From an uncultured Candidatus Melainabacteria bacterium (lineage in GTDB: Bacteria > Cyanobacteriota > Vampirovibrionia > LMEP-6097): 16,286 nt of DNA. The translations under genes were made by a program, and so were the position numbers. The stretch's first letter is position 1; the number at the start of each line of letters is the position of its first letter. The DNA lies in NCBI GenBank assembly GCA_937927525.1, contig CALBDR010000441.1:1-16286 (forward strand). The letters run 5' to 3'. Under the pieces are notes generated by a model. The model was not told the origin of the DNA, searched no databases, and saw only the letters and a program-made list of their open reading frames with translations. Below are positions 7,494 to 16,000 of this stretch, one piece after another.

Positions 7494-9040
7494 AATTTAT
7501 CCTTAAGAAGTTAGATCTTGAAAAGAGTTTAGGAAACCTTAGTAAAGCTTCTCAATTAAAGTCTGATGCTTTAGTTATTACAAGCTACCAGTTAGCGGAT
7601 ACAAAAAAGAAAAAACTCAGTGATCTTGTAGCTTCTTTTGATGAAACTTTAGGTGGGGTTATTACTGATTTAGTTAATGATGAGAATTTTAAATTTAAGG
7701 CAGGAGAAACTGCAAGCTTACGCTTAAGTGGTTCTGATAGAGCAGCTTTTGCTTTAGGTCCTATTAAAAAAGTGATTTTAGTTGGACTTGGTGAAGAAAA
7801 AGATTTTGATAAAAAAACTGAAAGAAAGGTTGCTGCAAGTATTTTGAGAAAAGCTAAAGCTGAGAAACTTACTAGTTTTGCTGTTGATAATTTTGGTGAT
7901 ATTGGTCTTTTAGTCGAGACTTTAGGCTTAGTTAGCTATGAATTTACAAAGTATAAGTCTTCTGATCAAAACGACGATAAAAATGAACTATCTGAAATTA
8001 CTATTTTAAGTAATTCAGTTACGGCAAAAGAAAAAGCTGCTCTAGCAAAGTCTGAGATTATTATTGATTCAGTTAATAAAGCTAGGGATTTGGTTTGGGA
8101 GCCAGCTTGTGTAGTTAACCCGACTTACCTTGCTAAAGAAGCTAAGAAAATTAAAGGTACCGGAATTACTGTAAAAGTTATGGAAAAAGCTCAGTGTGAG
8201 AAGCTCGGTATGGGAGCTTATTTGGCTGTAGCTCAAGCTGGTGGACAGCCACCTAAATTTATTGAGATATCTTATAAGCCTAAAGGCAAAATTAAAAAGC
8301 ATATTGCTGTTGTCGGTAAAGGAGTTACTTTTGATAGTGGTGGACTAAGTTTAAAACCTTCTAAAGCAATGGAAATGATGAAAGAAGATATGTCTGGTTC
8401 AGCGGCGACTATTGGTTTAATGAACGCTATTGCTAAGCTTCAACCTGCTGGAATCCAAATCACAGGTATCATCGCAGCGACAGAAAACATGCCTAGTGCT
8501 TCTGCTTATAAGCCTGGAGATGTTATCACAGCTATGAACGGTAAGACTATCGAAGTTAATAATACTGATGCTGAGGGACGTTTAACTTTAGCTGATGCTG
8601 TAGCTTATGTCTCTAAGAAAGACCCAGATGAGATTATTGATATTGCAACTCTTACTGGTGCTTGCATGGTAGCTTTAGGAAACACTTGTGCTGGAATTAT
8701 GACGAATAATCAGGATCTTTTAGATCGTGTGAAAGCCGTTGCTGATGAGCAAGGTGAAAATATGTGGCAACTTCCACTTTATGATGAGTATAAAGAGAAA
8801 TTAAAATCTACTATTGCAGATTTAATTAATGCCGGTTCTGGAGGACAAGCTGGAGCGCAGAATGGTGGACTATTTATTCAAGAATTTGTAGGTAATAAAG
8901 GTAAAACTGCTAAGCCTATACCTTGGTTACACATCGATATCGCTGGACCTTGTTGGTTAGATGATGCTAGTGACTGGTCGCCTAAAGGTGCTTCAGGTAT
9001 TCCGGTTAGAACGCTTTTGAATTATATTTTAAGTGTTTAA
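7490..9040 (+). CDS. pepA: Cytosol (leucyl) aminopeptidase, M17 family
   Basis: Cytosolic dizinc or dimanganese exopeptidase that removes N-terminal residues from peptides; M17 enzymes are hexamers. Full-length at 516 residues: N-terminal macro-like domain (about 1-175) and C-terminal catalytic domain (about 195-516). The metal ligands of the family are all present: K277 and D282 in GKGVTFDSGG, D300 in EDMSG, and D360 and E362 in NTDAEGRLTLADA. The second catalytic lysine (K289) and the bicarbonate-binding arginine (R364) are also in place, so it should be active. Some M17 proteins also bind DNA in Xer recombination or regulation; nothing here tests that. The start forms an ATGA overlap with the glycosyltransferase stop, with no Shine-Dalgarno, so translation is coupled. 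With the secreted protease two genes upstream, a role in peptide use is plausible. Confidence 0.96.
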   Translation: MKFILKKLDLEKSLGNLSKASQLKSDALVITSYQLADTKKKKLSDLVASFDETLGGVITDLVNDENFKFKAGETASLRLSGSDRAAFALGPIKKVILVGLGEEKDFDKKTERKVAASILRKAKAEKLTSFAVDNFGDIGLLVETLGLVSYEFTKYKSSDQNDDKNELSEITILSNSVTAKEKAALAKSEIIIDSVNKARDLVWEPACVVNPTYLAKEAKKIKGTGITVKVMEKAQCEKLGMGAYLAVAQAGGQPPKFIEISYKPKGKIKKHIAVVGKGVTFDSGGLSLKPSKAMEMMKEDMSGSAATIGLMNAIAKLQPAGIQITGIIAATENMPSASAYKPGDVITAMNGKTIEVNNTDAEGRLTLADAVAYVSKKDPDEIIDIATLTGACMVALGNTCAGIMTNNQDLLDRVKAVADEQGENMWQLPLYDEYKEKLKSTIADLINAGSGGQAGAQNGGLFIQEFVGNKGKTAKPIPWLHIDIAGPCWLDDASDWSPKGASGIPVRTLLNYILSV

Positions 9041-9061
9041 TATAAGATATATTTATATTAA
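9037..9061. terminator. AT-only inverted repeat spanning the two convergent stop codons
   Basis: TTAATATAA (9037-9045) and TTATATTAA (9053-9061) are perfect 9-base reverse complements around a 7-base loop. The left arm contains the pepA TAA and the right arm the TAA of the minus-strand membrane gene. A hairpin here could act in both directions, but it has no G-C pairs in the arms and no separate U-tract, so termination is only a weak suggestion. Confidence 0.3.
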
Positions 9062-9984
9062 TGATTATCGAGTGCAAGCTTCCTAAGCCTTTCTCCTTCT
9101 ACTATAGGGTAGGCAGCTAAGCCTGTTAGTGATAAGGGAATAATTAACTTCAAGCTTTCCTCACCAGCTAGCATTAGGTAAAATTGAGCAGCAGCAAAGA
9201 TTATACCACCGAGCTTCATCATGAAACTCTCTCTCATAAAGCCAAAGGCTACTTTGGATAAGCCATCTATGAAACTAGAAAAGGCTAGAGCTCTTACAGA
9301 GATAGTGGTCCAGAGAGCTGCTGTGGCAATGTAAAACTCAGTTTTTTCAAAAAATCCATTCATGGCAGCAAGTTCAAAGCCAGCGATGATGAACAAAGGA
9401 GTTGCACTAATAATTCTTAGAAAGCTGGAGAAAAATTGTGAGCGGATGGCATCATCGATAAATCTATTCCATTCTCCAAGCTTAAGCTTTTGGAGCATTT
9501 CCCCAGAACGAATAATCATTTCCATAGCAACAGTATTGATATATTTCCCAAGATTAATAAAAAATCTTCTACCTCTTAAAAGAGTTCTTTCTGACTTATA
9601 AGTTTCTGGGTGATACCTTACTAGGGCTTCATAACTATAATCAACTTTTATCATACCTACAAAAAGCCCTTCCCTAAAAGAGTTTCCAATAGGGTTAGTA
9701 GCAAAATAGTTTGTGATAATTATCCCTAAGATACCAGTGGTAAGAAAGAGTCTGTATTGAGGGATGTAAACCATTAATAGAGGGATATTTTGTGCACCAC
9801 AGGAAAAAAGAAGGATTTGATTTGAAACATTATAGATATCTTCTAATCCTAAAATTACAAAAAGTGCAGTAATTAAGCCCATAGTAAAAGATAGATAACC
9901 AAAGAATTCATTGAGAATGATTCTGGGGTCAGCTACCCTTATTGCGATTTCTTTATTTAAGTTAAATGTAGAGCTCACAGACAT
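9058..9984 (-). CDS. Multi-pass membrane protein of unknown function
   Basis: Unrecognised integral membrane protein of 308 residues. Likely membrane segments lie near 27-47, 78-95, 186-208, 216-235, 257-274 and 277-294; the stretch 52-75 is also apolar. The large loop between about 96 and 185 is amphipathic and charged (WNRFIDDAIRSQ near 172-183) and is probably cytoplasmic because it is rich in Arg and Lys. There is no cleavable signal peptide and no catalytic motif I can name. It stands alone on the minus strand, convergent with pepA and divergent from the aminotransferase, so it is a single-gene unit. No clear Shine-Dalgarno precedes the ATG. A transporter-like or envelope role is possible, but nothing in the sequence decides it. 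Confidence 0.85.
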   Translation of the reverse strand: MSVSSTFNLNKEIAIRVADPRIILNEFFGYLSFTMGLITALFVILGLEDIYNVSNQILLFSCGAQNIPLLMVYIPQYRLFLTTGILGIIITNYFATNPIGNSFREGLFVGMIKVDYSYEALVRYHPETYKSERTLLRGRRFFINLGKYINTVAMEMIIRSGEMLQKLKLGEWNRFIDDAIRSQFFSSFLRIISATPLFIIAGFELAAMNGFFEKTEFYIATAALWTTISVRALAFSSFIDGLSKVAFGFMRESFMMKLGGIIFAAAQFYLMLAGEESLKLIIPLSLTGLAAYPIVEGERLRKLALDNH

Positions 9985-10126
9985 TTAGATTATTCTAGCT
10001 CAATCTTTTCTTTAAGATTCAGGTTATTTTTGATTTTAAGCTAAGCATACCTTCAAAATAACATCTCGGGTGCGTATGGGTAAATACGATATAAAAGTCT
10101 TTATTTTTAAGCTATAATAGTAATTT
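9985..10126. promoter_or_regulatory. Divergent intergenic promoter region
   Basis: These 142 bases separate the membrane-protein gene (minus) from the aminotransferase operon (plus). They hold a 10-base direct repeat, TTTTAAGCTA, at 10034-10043 and 10105-10114, and a 6-base inverted repeat AATCTT/AAGATT at 10002-10019. The second direct-repeat copy overlaps the candidate -10 box of the plus-strand operon, so it could be an operator, but this is untested. Confidence 0.4.
10113..10118 (+). promoter_or_regulatory. Candidate -10 element for the aminotransferase-rnj-mfd operon
   Basis: A perfect TATAAT ending 8 bases before the ATG at 10127. If used, the transcript would begin at about 10125 with almost no leader, which matches the absence of a Shine-Dalgarno. 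A second -10-like TATAAA at 10090-10095 would give a normal leader. Neither has a good -35 box. Confidence 0.4.
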
Positions 10127-11293
10127 ATGAAAGATAAAGACTTTTTAATGATTCCTGGACCTACTCCTGTTCCTGAGTCAGTACTACATGCTTTAGCTAA
10201 GCACCCTATAGGACATAGGTCCACAGAATTTTCCAAGATTTTTTGTTCTGCTAATGAGAAGTTAAAAGAAATAGCTAAAACGAATAATGATGTCTTTATT
10301 TATACAGCTAGTGGCACAGGAGCGATGGAAGCTGGTATTGCTAATACTATCAATCCTGGTGATAAGGTTCTTTCTTTAGTAATTGGTGTTTTTGGGCAAA
10401 GATTTGCCGATATAGCTAAGTTATATGGTGCTGATGTCGCTGAAATTAAAGTAAATCCTGGTGAAGCGATTCAAGCTGATCAATTAAAAGAGAAATTAAA
10501 AGAATATAAAGAGGGTGAGCTTAAGGCAGTTACTCTTACTCATTCCGAAACTTCTACTGGTACAGCAAATCCTATTGAAAAGCTAATTCCACTTATTAAA
10601 GAGACAGGTGCTTTAGTGATGATGGATGCAGTTACTAGTCTTGCTTGTATGTCACTTAACTGTGATGAGCTAGGTGTCGATGTTTTAGTTTCTGGCTCTC
10701 AGAAAGGATTTATGATTCCTCCTGGTTTAAGTTTTATTTATGTTTCTCAGAAAGCATATGAAGCTAAGGCTGAATGCAAGACTCCGACTTATTATTTTTG
10801 TTGGAATCAAGCTAAAAAAGCTTTAGCGAATGATACTACACCTTGGACACCTAATGTCAATCATATAGTCGCACTGGAGGTAGCTTTAACTGCTATGTGT
10901 GAAGAAGGTATTGATAATATTACAGCTAGGCATGCACGTCTGAGAGATACATTAAGGGCTGGAATCAAAGCTTTAGGCTTAAAGCTTTTAACTGAAGATG
11001 AAACTGCTTCAGCTGCAATAACAGCGATATACCCTCCAGAAGGTATTGCTGTACCAGATATTAGAGCTGCTTTTAAGAATGACTGGAATATGATAGTTGC
11101 TAATGGTCAAAAAGATCTCAAAGATAAAATTTTCAGAATGGGGCATTTGGGCTTTGTAACTGATAGAGATATTCTTACAGGTTTGTCTGCACTTGAGGCA
11201 GTTATGGTGAAACTTGGGCATAAATTTGAAGTAGGGGCAGCTTTGGCTGCTTACCAAAAAGTATTAAAAGATAAAGAGCTTTGTACTGTATAA
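10127..11293 (+). CDS. Class V aminotransferase (alanine/serine-glyoxylate aminotransferase type)
   Basis: PLP-dependent transaminase of the family that includes serine-glyoxylate and alanine-glyoxylate aminotransferases and the cyanobacterial protein once called the soluble hydrogenase 42 kDa subunit. At 388 residues it is full-length. Signatures: IPGPTPVPE at 9-17 near the N-terminus, SGTGAMEA at 62-69 (PLP phosphate region), HSETSTG at 139-145, the PLP-ring aspartate D167 in MDAVTS, the Schiff-base lysine K193 in SGSQKGF, and FRMGHLG at 336-342 with R337 likely binding the substrate carboxylate. The exact amino donor and acceptor cannot be read from the sequence; a role in glycine, serine or alanine interconversion is the family expectation. 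It heads the operon with the RNase J-like protein and Mfd, 9 bases upstream of the former, which is not an obvious metabolic context. Confidence 0.93.
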   Translation: MKDKDFLMIPGPTPVPESVLHALAKHPIGHRSTEFSKIFCSANEKLKEIAKTNNDVFIYTASGTGAMEAGIANTINPGDKVLSLVIGVFGQRFADIAKLYGADVAEIKVNPGEAIQADQLKEKLKEYKEGELKAVTLTHSETSTGTANPIEKLIPLIKETGALVMMDAVTSLACMSLNCDELGVDVLVSGSQKGFMIPPGLSFIYVSQKAYEAKAECKTPTYYFCWNQAKKALANDTTPWTPNVNHIVALEVALTAMCEEGIDNITARHARLRDTLRAGIKALGLKLLTEDETASAAITAIYPPEGIAVPDIRAAFKNDWNMIVANGQKDLKDKIFRMGHLGFVTDRDILTGLSALEAVMVKLGHKFEVGAALAAYQKVLKDKELCTV

Positions 11294-11298
11294 AAGGA
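11294..11298 (+). promoter_or_regulatory. Shine-Dalgarno site of the RNase J-family gene
   Basis: AAGGA four bases before the ATG at 11303, directly after the aminotransferase TAA. It fixes the start. Confidence 0.6.
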
Positions 11299-11302
11299 TT
11301 TA

Positions 11303-13039
11303 ATGGCAACTAAACTAAAAAAAGTAGACGATAGGATTTTAAGGTTATACGTTCTTGGAGGTCTTCATGAGCTCGGTAAGAATATGTTTGTATTTGAGGC
11401 TCATAATCCTGAAAAACCTGAAGAGTCTGAATATATTATTTTAGATGCTGGTTTAAGATATATTGGTCACGAAGAGCCTGGTATAGACTATGCTATGGCA
11501 GATTATAGGTTCTTGAAAGATAAAAAAAAGCAGATTAAAGCTTTAATTTTGACTTCACCACATGATAGACATTGTGGGGCAGCTCATCAGATTATATGTA
11601 ACTTAGAAATTGAGAATGTTTATGGTCCTGGACTTGCTTTAGAGCTTACTAAAGCAGAGCTAAACCCTGAGACTGTAAAAAAAATTAATTGGACTTTATT
11701 AGATTCTAGATTAGAGATTGATTTAGATCCGTTTATTGTAACTTCTTACTATATTACTAGCCATACTGGTGAAAACTATGCTTTATTAATAGAGGCTTTA
11801 GGTAAGAAGATATTTTATTCCGGCAGTTTTAAGATTGATCAGACTCCTACAGATGGTCGTAAGACTGATGTTGCAGGAATGCTTTCTCATCTTTCAGCTA
11901 AAGCAGAATTTGCAAAAGTCGCTGATTTATACATAGGTGATTCTACTAATGTTGAAATTTCAGGTTATTCTAAGTCTGAAAAAGATATAATCCCCACTTT
12001 TAAAAAAATCTTTGCTGAGAACAAAGAGTCTAGAATTATCGTTAATACTTATGATTCAAATGTAGTGAGGATTGTAAACCTTTTTGCTTTAGCGCAAGAG
12101 TTTAATAGAAAAGTTGTACTTGTTCATAGAAATATGAGAAAAGTTGTAGCTGCTGTGGAAAGACTTTACACATATGATATTAACGATGAGATGATTATTA
12201 GTATTCAGGAAGCAAAAGATCATAAAGATTCGGAATTACTTTTATTAACAGGTTCTCCAGAAGATCTTGCTTTAGATAGTTTGGAAATGATTACTTATAA
12301 TAAGAGTCTAGAACTTAATATTAAAGAAGGTGATGTCATTGTTAATAGTGCAGATCTCCCTCCAGGAACTGTTCGTAAAATGGCTCAAATTTCGGATCAA
12401 TGTTTTTTAAGGTCTGTGAAAATGATTGGTGGCAGAAATGCAAATGTGAATGTAGAATCTAACGCTCTAACTGAAGAGCTGAAATTTATGTTCAATGTTA
12501 CTCGCCCTAAGTATTTTTTACCAGCGCTAGGTGAAACTCGTCAGTTGGTTAAGCATGCAAAACTTGCCGTAGAAACTGGTTTTGATCCTGGTTCTATACT
12601 TATCTTAGATAACGGTGATGTGATTGAGTTTGCTGAGAACAATGTTGTTCGTGTTATCGAGCAAGTTCCATATGAAGAGATTCTTTACAGTATGATGGAT
12701 CATTATGTACTAGAGGAGCATTTAGTTAAGGCTAGAGATGTGATGTCGCGTGAAGGTGTTGTTATCGTTAGTTTTTCATTAAATCGTAAGAATAAGAAGA
12801 TTGTTGCTGGACCTTTGTTTTCAGCGAAAGCATGTACTTTTTCTAAAAATAAAGAATGGAAAGCTTTTTGTATGTTTAACACTCAACCTATTGTCGAAGC
12901 TGTTGACGCTCTTTATTCAGGTAAGCCAGAAGCTACGATTCAAGAGTGTGAGGAGATTGTGAAAAATCATATGCAAAAAGTAATCAAACAACAAATAGGA
13001 AAGAGACCTGAACTTATAGTTCATGCAAGTCAAGTATAG
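11303..13039 (+). CDS. rnj: RNase J-family protein with degenerate metal-binding site
   Basis: RNase J enzymes are metallo-beta-lactamase/beta-CASP nucleases with endo- and 5'-3' exoribonuclease activity. The architecture is complete over 578 residues: GGLHELGKNMFVFE at 19-32, LDAG at 47-50, IGDSTN at 211-216, beta-CASP region with SNVVRI near 252-257, a return to the lactamase domain, and a C-terminal domain from about 455. The active site is eroded. The expected HGHEDH is SPHDRH at 85-90 (H87 and H90 kept, first His now S85, Asp now R89). H154 keeps the third motif. The expected TGDFK is SGSFK at 173-177 (Asp now S175). The HxSGH motif reads NVESN at 383-387. The PVHGE motif reads PALGE at 407-411 (His now L409). 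It is probably inactive or strongly altered as a nuclease, perhaps a structural or RNA-binding partner. It is 8 bases upstream of mfd. Confidence 0.88.
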   Translation: MATKLKKVDDRILRLYVLGGLHELGKNMFVFEAHNPEKPEESEYIILDAGLRYIGHEEPGIDYAMADYRFLKDKKKQIKALILTSPHDRHCGAAHQIICNLEIENVYGPGLALELTKAELNPETVKKINWTLLDSRLEIDLDPFIVTSYYITSHTGENYALLIEALGKKIFYSGSFKIDQTPTDGRKTDVAGMLSHLSAKAEFAKVADLYIGDSTNVEISGYSKSEKDIIPTFKKIFAENKESRIIVNTYDSNVVRIVNLFALAQEFNRKVVLVHRNMRKVVAAVERLYTYDINDEMIISIQEAKDHKDSELLLLTGSPEDLALDSLEMITYNKSLELNIKEGDVIVNSADLPPGTVRKMAQISDQCFLRSVKMIGGRNANVNVESNALTEELKFMFNVTRPKYFLPALGETRQLVKHAKLAVETGFDPGSILILDNGDVIEFAENNVVRVIEQVPYEEILYSMMDHYVLEEHLVKARDVMSREGVVIVSFSLNRKNKKIVAGPLFSAKACTFSKNKEWKAFCMFNTQPIVEAVDALYSGKPEATIQECEEIVKNHMQKVIKQQIGKRPELIVHASQV

Positions 13040-13043
13040 GTGA
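13038..13043 (+). promoter_or_regulatory. Shine-Dalgarno site deciding the TTG start of mfd
   Basis: AGGTGA, overlapping the RNase J-family stop codon and ending four bases before TTG at 13048. No in-frame ATG or GTG lies near, and the GTG at 13040 is in a frame that stops after five codons. Confidence 0.55.
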
Positions 13044-13047
13044 GAAT

Positions 13048-16000
13048 TTGCTTTTAGATTTAATTGAAAAAGAAAATAACTTTAATACTATTTTCCATCG
13101 CCTGACAGCGAAGAATGAATTAATAGTTCATGGCTTAACTAATTCAGCAAAAAGTTTTGTTATCGCAAATCTCTTTAAGCAATTAAGGAAACATACTTTA
13201 TTTGTGGTTAATAATCACCATGAAGCTCAAACATATTACCGAGAGATAAAAAACTTGCTAGGAGAAAACTTTCCGGTTCTTAACTTTCTGTGCCAGGAAA
13301 TCTCGCCTTATGATCAAATTAATTCTGATGTTCAAGTGACATCTAGTCAGTATGAAATATTTTCAGCTTGGTCAGAAGATAATCCATCTATTACTATCAT
13401 TACTTTTAAAGCTTTCTCACAAATTTATATTCAAAAAGAACTTTTAGAGAAGTCTAGTCTTGAGATTAAGTGTGATGAAACTATAGAACCTTTAGATTTA
13501 TCTCGTAAACTAGTTGAATTAGGTTATTCAAAACAATTCATGGTCGAGAACCGTGGACAATTCAGTCACAGGGGAGATATTTTAGATGTTTATCCTTTAA
13601 ATGGAGAACCTACTAGAATTGAATTTTTCGGTGACAGTATAGAAAGTATTAGAAATTTTTCTATTAGTTCTCAGAGGTCTATTAATAAATTAGAGAAGTT
13701 TTCAGTTCACCCACGTTATTCTATAATTCGTTCTGAGAATGATGGACTTGAAGAAAAGTTAATATCTCTTTTTAAAGATTACAGCTCAAAGCTTGATGAA
13801 GAGACCCGTGAAGGTTTAGAACTTTCTTTATCTCATAATATAAGTGCTGAGAATAAGTTGCTTTACTGGGAAGGAGTTGAATACTATAGATCTATTCTGG
13901 GACAGGGCTTTAGTTCTCTTTTTGATTACTTGCCCACTGAGTCTAACCTGCAGTTTATTTTTGATGAATGGGAAGACCTACTTTTATATAACAGATCTTG
14001 GCAGGATAAAATTCAAGCTCAATATGAAGATGGTATTAATATTGGTAAGTTATTACCGATAGAATCTAGTTTATATTTAGATGCTGCAAAGATTACTGAA
14101 CAGATGAAGTCTTTCAAAAAACGCTTATATCTTCAAAATGTAGAAGAATTAGATTCTAGTGCTGATGATTTAAGTGTAGAGATTAGAACTCTACCTACTG
14201 AGAGATTTGCGAGTAAAGTTGAAGATTTTGTTGCTTATATAAAGAAAAATATTCGTGAAGGTGAACGAGTCATCATTTTTAGTGAACAGCCACAGAGAGC
14301 GATGGGGATTTTGAAAGAGTGGGATATTCAGTGTCTATATTTCACTATTAATGAAGATTACGAAGCTATTCCTCAAGACCATGTAATAATTCAGCGTGAT
14401 GGTTTAGAAGAGGGAACTAGAATCCCTGAGCTTAATCTATTAATTCTTACTGATAGAGAATTATTTGGTAGAAGCAGGCAAGCTGTTGCTAGACAGAAGA
14501 ATAAAAAGAAAGATAAAGAAAAAGAATTAGAAAAACATAGAAGGAAAAATGCCTATACAGATATCGCTGATCTAAATGTTGATGACTATGTCATTCATTA
14601 TAAACATGGTTTAGGTATCTATAAAGGTACTGAAATGGTAGAGCTTACTGGAATTGGTAAGCAAGAGTATTTGATTCTTGAGTATGCTGGTGAAGCTAGA
14701 GTTTTGATTCCTGTTGATCAGGTTAACTTACTTTCGCGCTTTGATATGGCTGGTGATGCTAAACCTAAACTATCTAAGCTTGGTGGTAATGAATGGACTA
14801 GAACTAAAACTCGTGTCAGAAAGTCAGTTAAGAAGATTGCTCAGGATCTGGTAGCTTTATATGCTCGCCGTGAGAAGCAAAGAGGACATATCTACCAGCA
14901 CGATACCCCGTGGCAGCTTGAGATGGAGGATGCGTTCCCTTATGATGAAACAGAAGATCAGTTAAAGGCTATTGTGAATGTAAAAGCTGATATGGAATCA
15001 GAGAAGCTTATGGATAGGCTTATCTGTGGAGATGCCGGTTTTGGTAAAACAGAAGTTATTATTAGAGCGATCTTTAAAGTAATGATGGAAGGTAAACAGG
15101 TTGCTGTTCTTGTTCCTACCACTGTTTTAGCTCAGCAACATTTTAATGTGATGCGTGATCGCTATGCTCCATATCCTATTAAAATGGGATTACTTTCTCG
15201 TTTTAAGTCAGCCAAAGAGCAGAAAGAGACTATTAAAGCTTTGCGTACAGGTGAGTGTGATTTAGTTATCGGTACTCATCGTCTATTACAAAAAGACATT
15301 CAATTCAAAGAGCTTGGACTTCTTGTAATAGATGAGGAGCAACGTTTTGGCGTTAGTCACAAAGAGAAGCTTAAAGAAATCAGGAAAGACTTAGATGTTA
15401 TATCAATGTCTGCAACACCTATCCCGAGGACTCTTCATATGTCCCTTTCTGGAATAAAAGATATTAGTTTAATTTCTACTGCTCCTACTAATCGTTTGCC
15501 AGTTAAAACTTTTGTTGGTGATTATAAATCATCTGTTGTAAGAAATGCTATTCTTCATGAAATTGAACGTGGTGGCAAGGTTTTCTTTTTACATAACCGT
15601 GTTGAGTCTATTCAAGAAATTGCTTATGAGATAGCCGATCTAGTACCCGAGGCTAATGTCCGTGTTGCTCATGGACAGATGAAGCCACAAGAACTTGAGG
15701 ATACTATGTTTTCATTTGTGAATAATGAATTTAATGTTCTTGTTTGTACGACTATTATTGAAACAGGTTTAGATATTAGTGATGCAAATACTATTATTAT
15801 CAATAGAGCAAATACCTTTGGTCTTTCTCAGCTTTATCAGCTTCGTGGTCGTGTTGGTCGTTCTGATGTTCAAGCTTATGCTTATTTACTTTATTCCTCT
15901 GCTGCAGATCTTTCTGAGACAGCAAGGCAGAGACTTAAAGCTATTAAAGAATTAACGAACTTAGGTGCAGGTTACCAAGTAGCTTTGCGTGATATGGAAA

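Noticed and set aside
10002..10019. AATCTT/AAGATT inverted repeat as a terminator or operator
   Set aside because: A six-base AT-rich stem is expected by chance in such DNA; it sits upstream of genes on both sides, so it is not placed as a terminator.
10036..10236. Minus-strand open frame starting inside the aminotransferase and ending in the promoter region
   Set aside because: Most of it is antisense to the conserved N-terminus of the aminotransferase; composition is not protein-like.
13040..13057. GTG at 13040 as the mfd start
   Set aside because: It is in a different frame and stops after five codons; TTG at 13048 with AGGTGA upstream opens the Mfd frame.
13844..14062. Plus-strand open frame inside mfd, and a minus-strand one at 15961-16203
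   Set aside because: Mfd reads through both regions in one continuous frame with family motifs.
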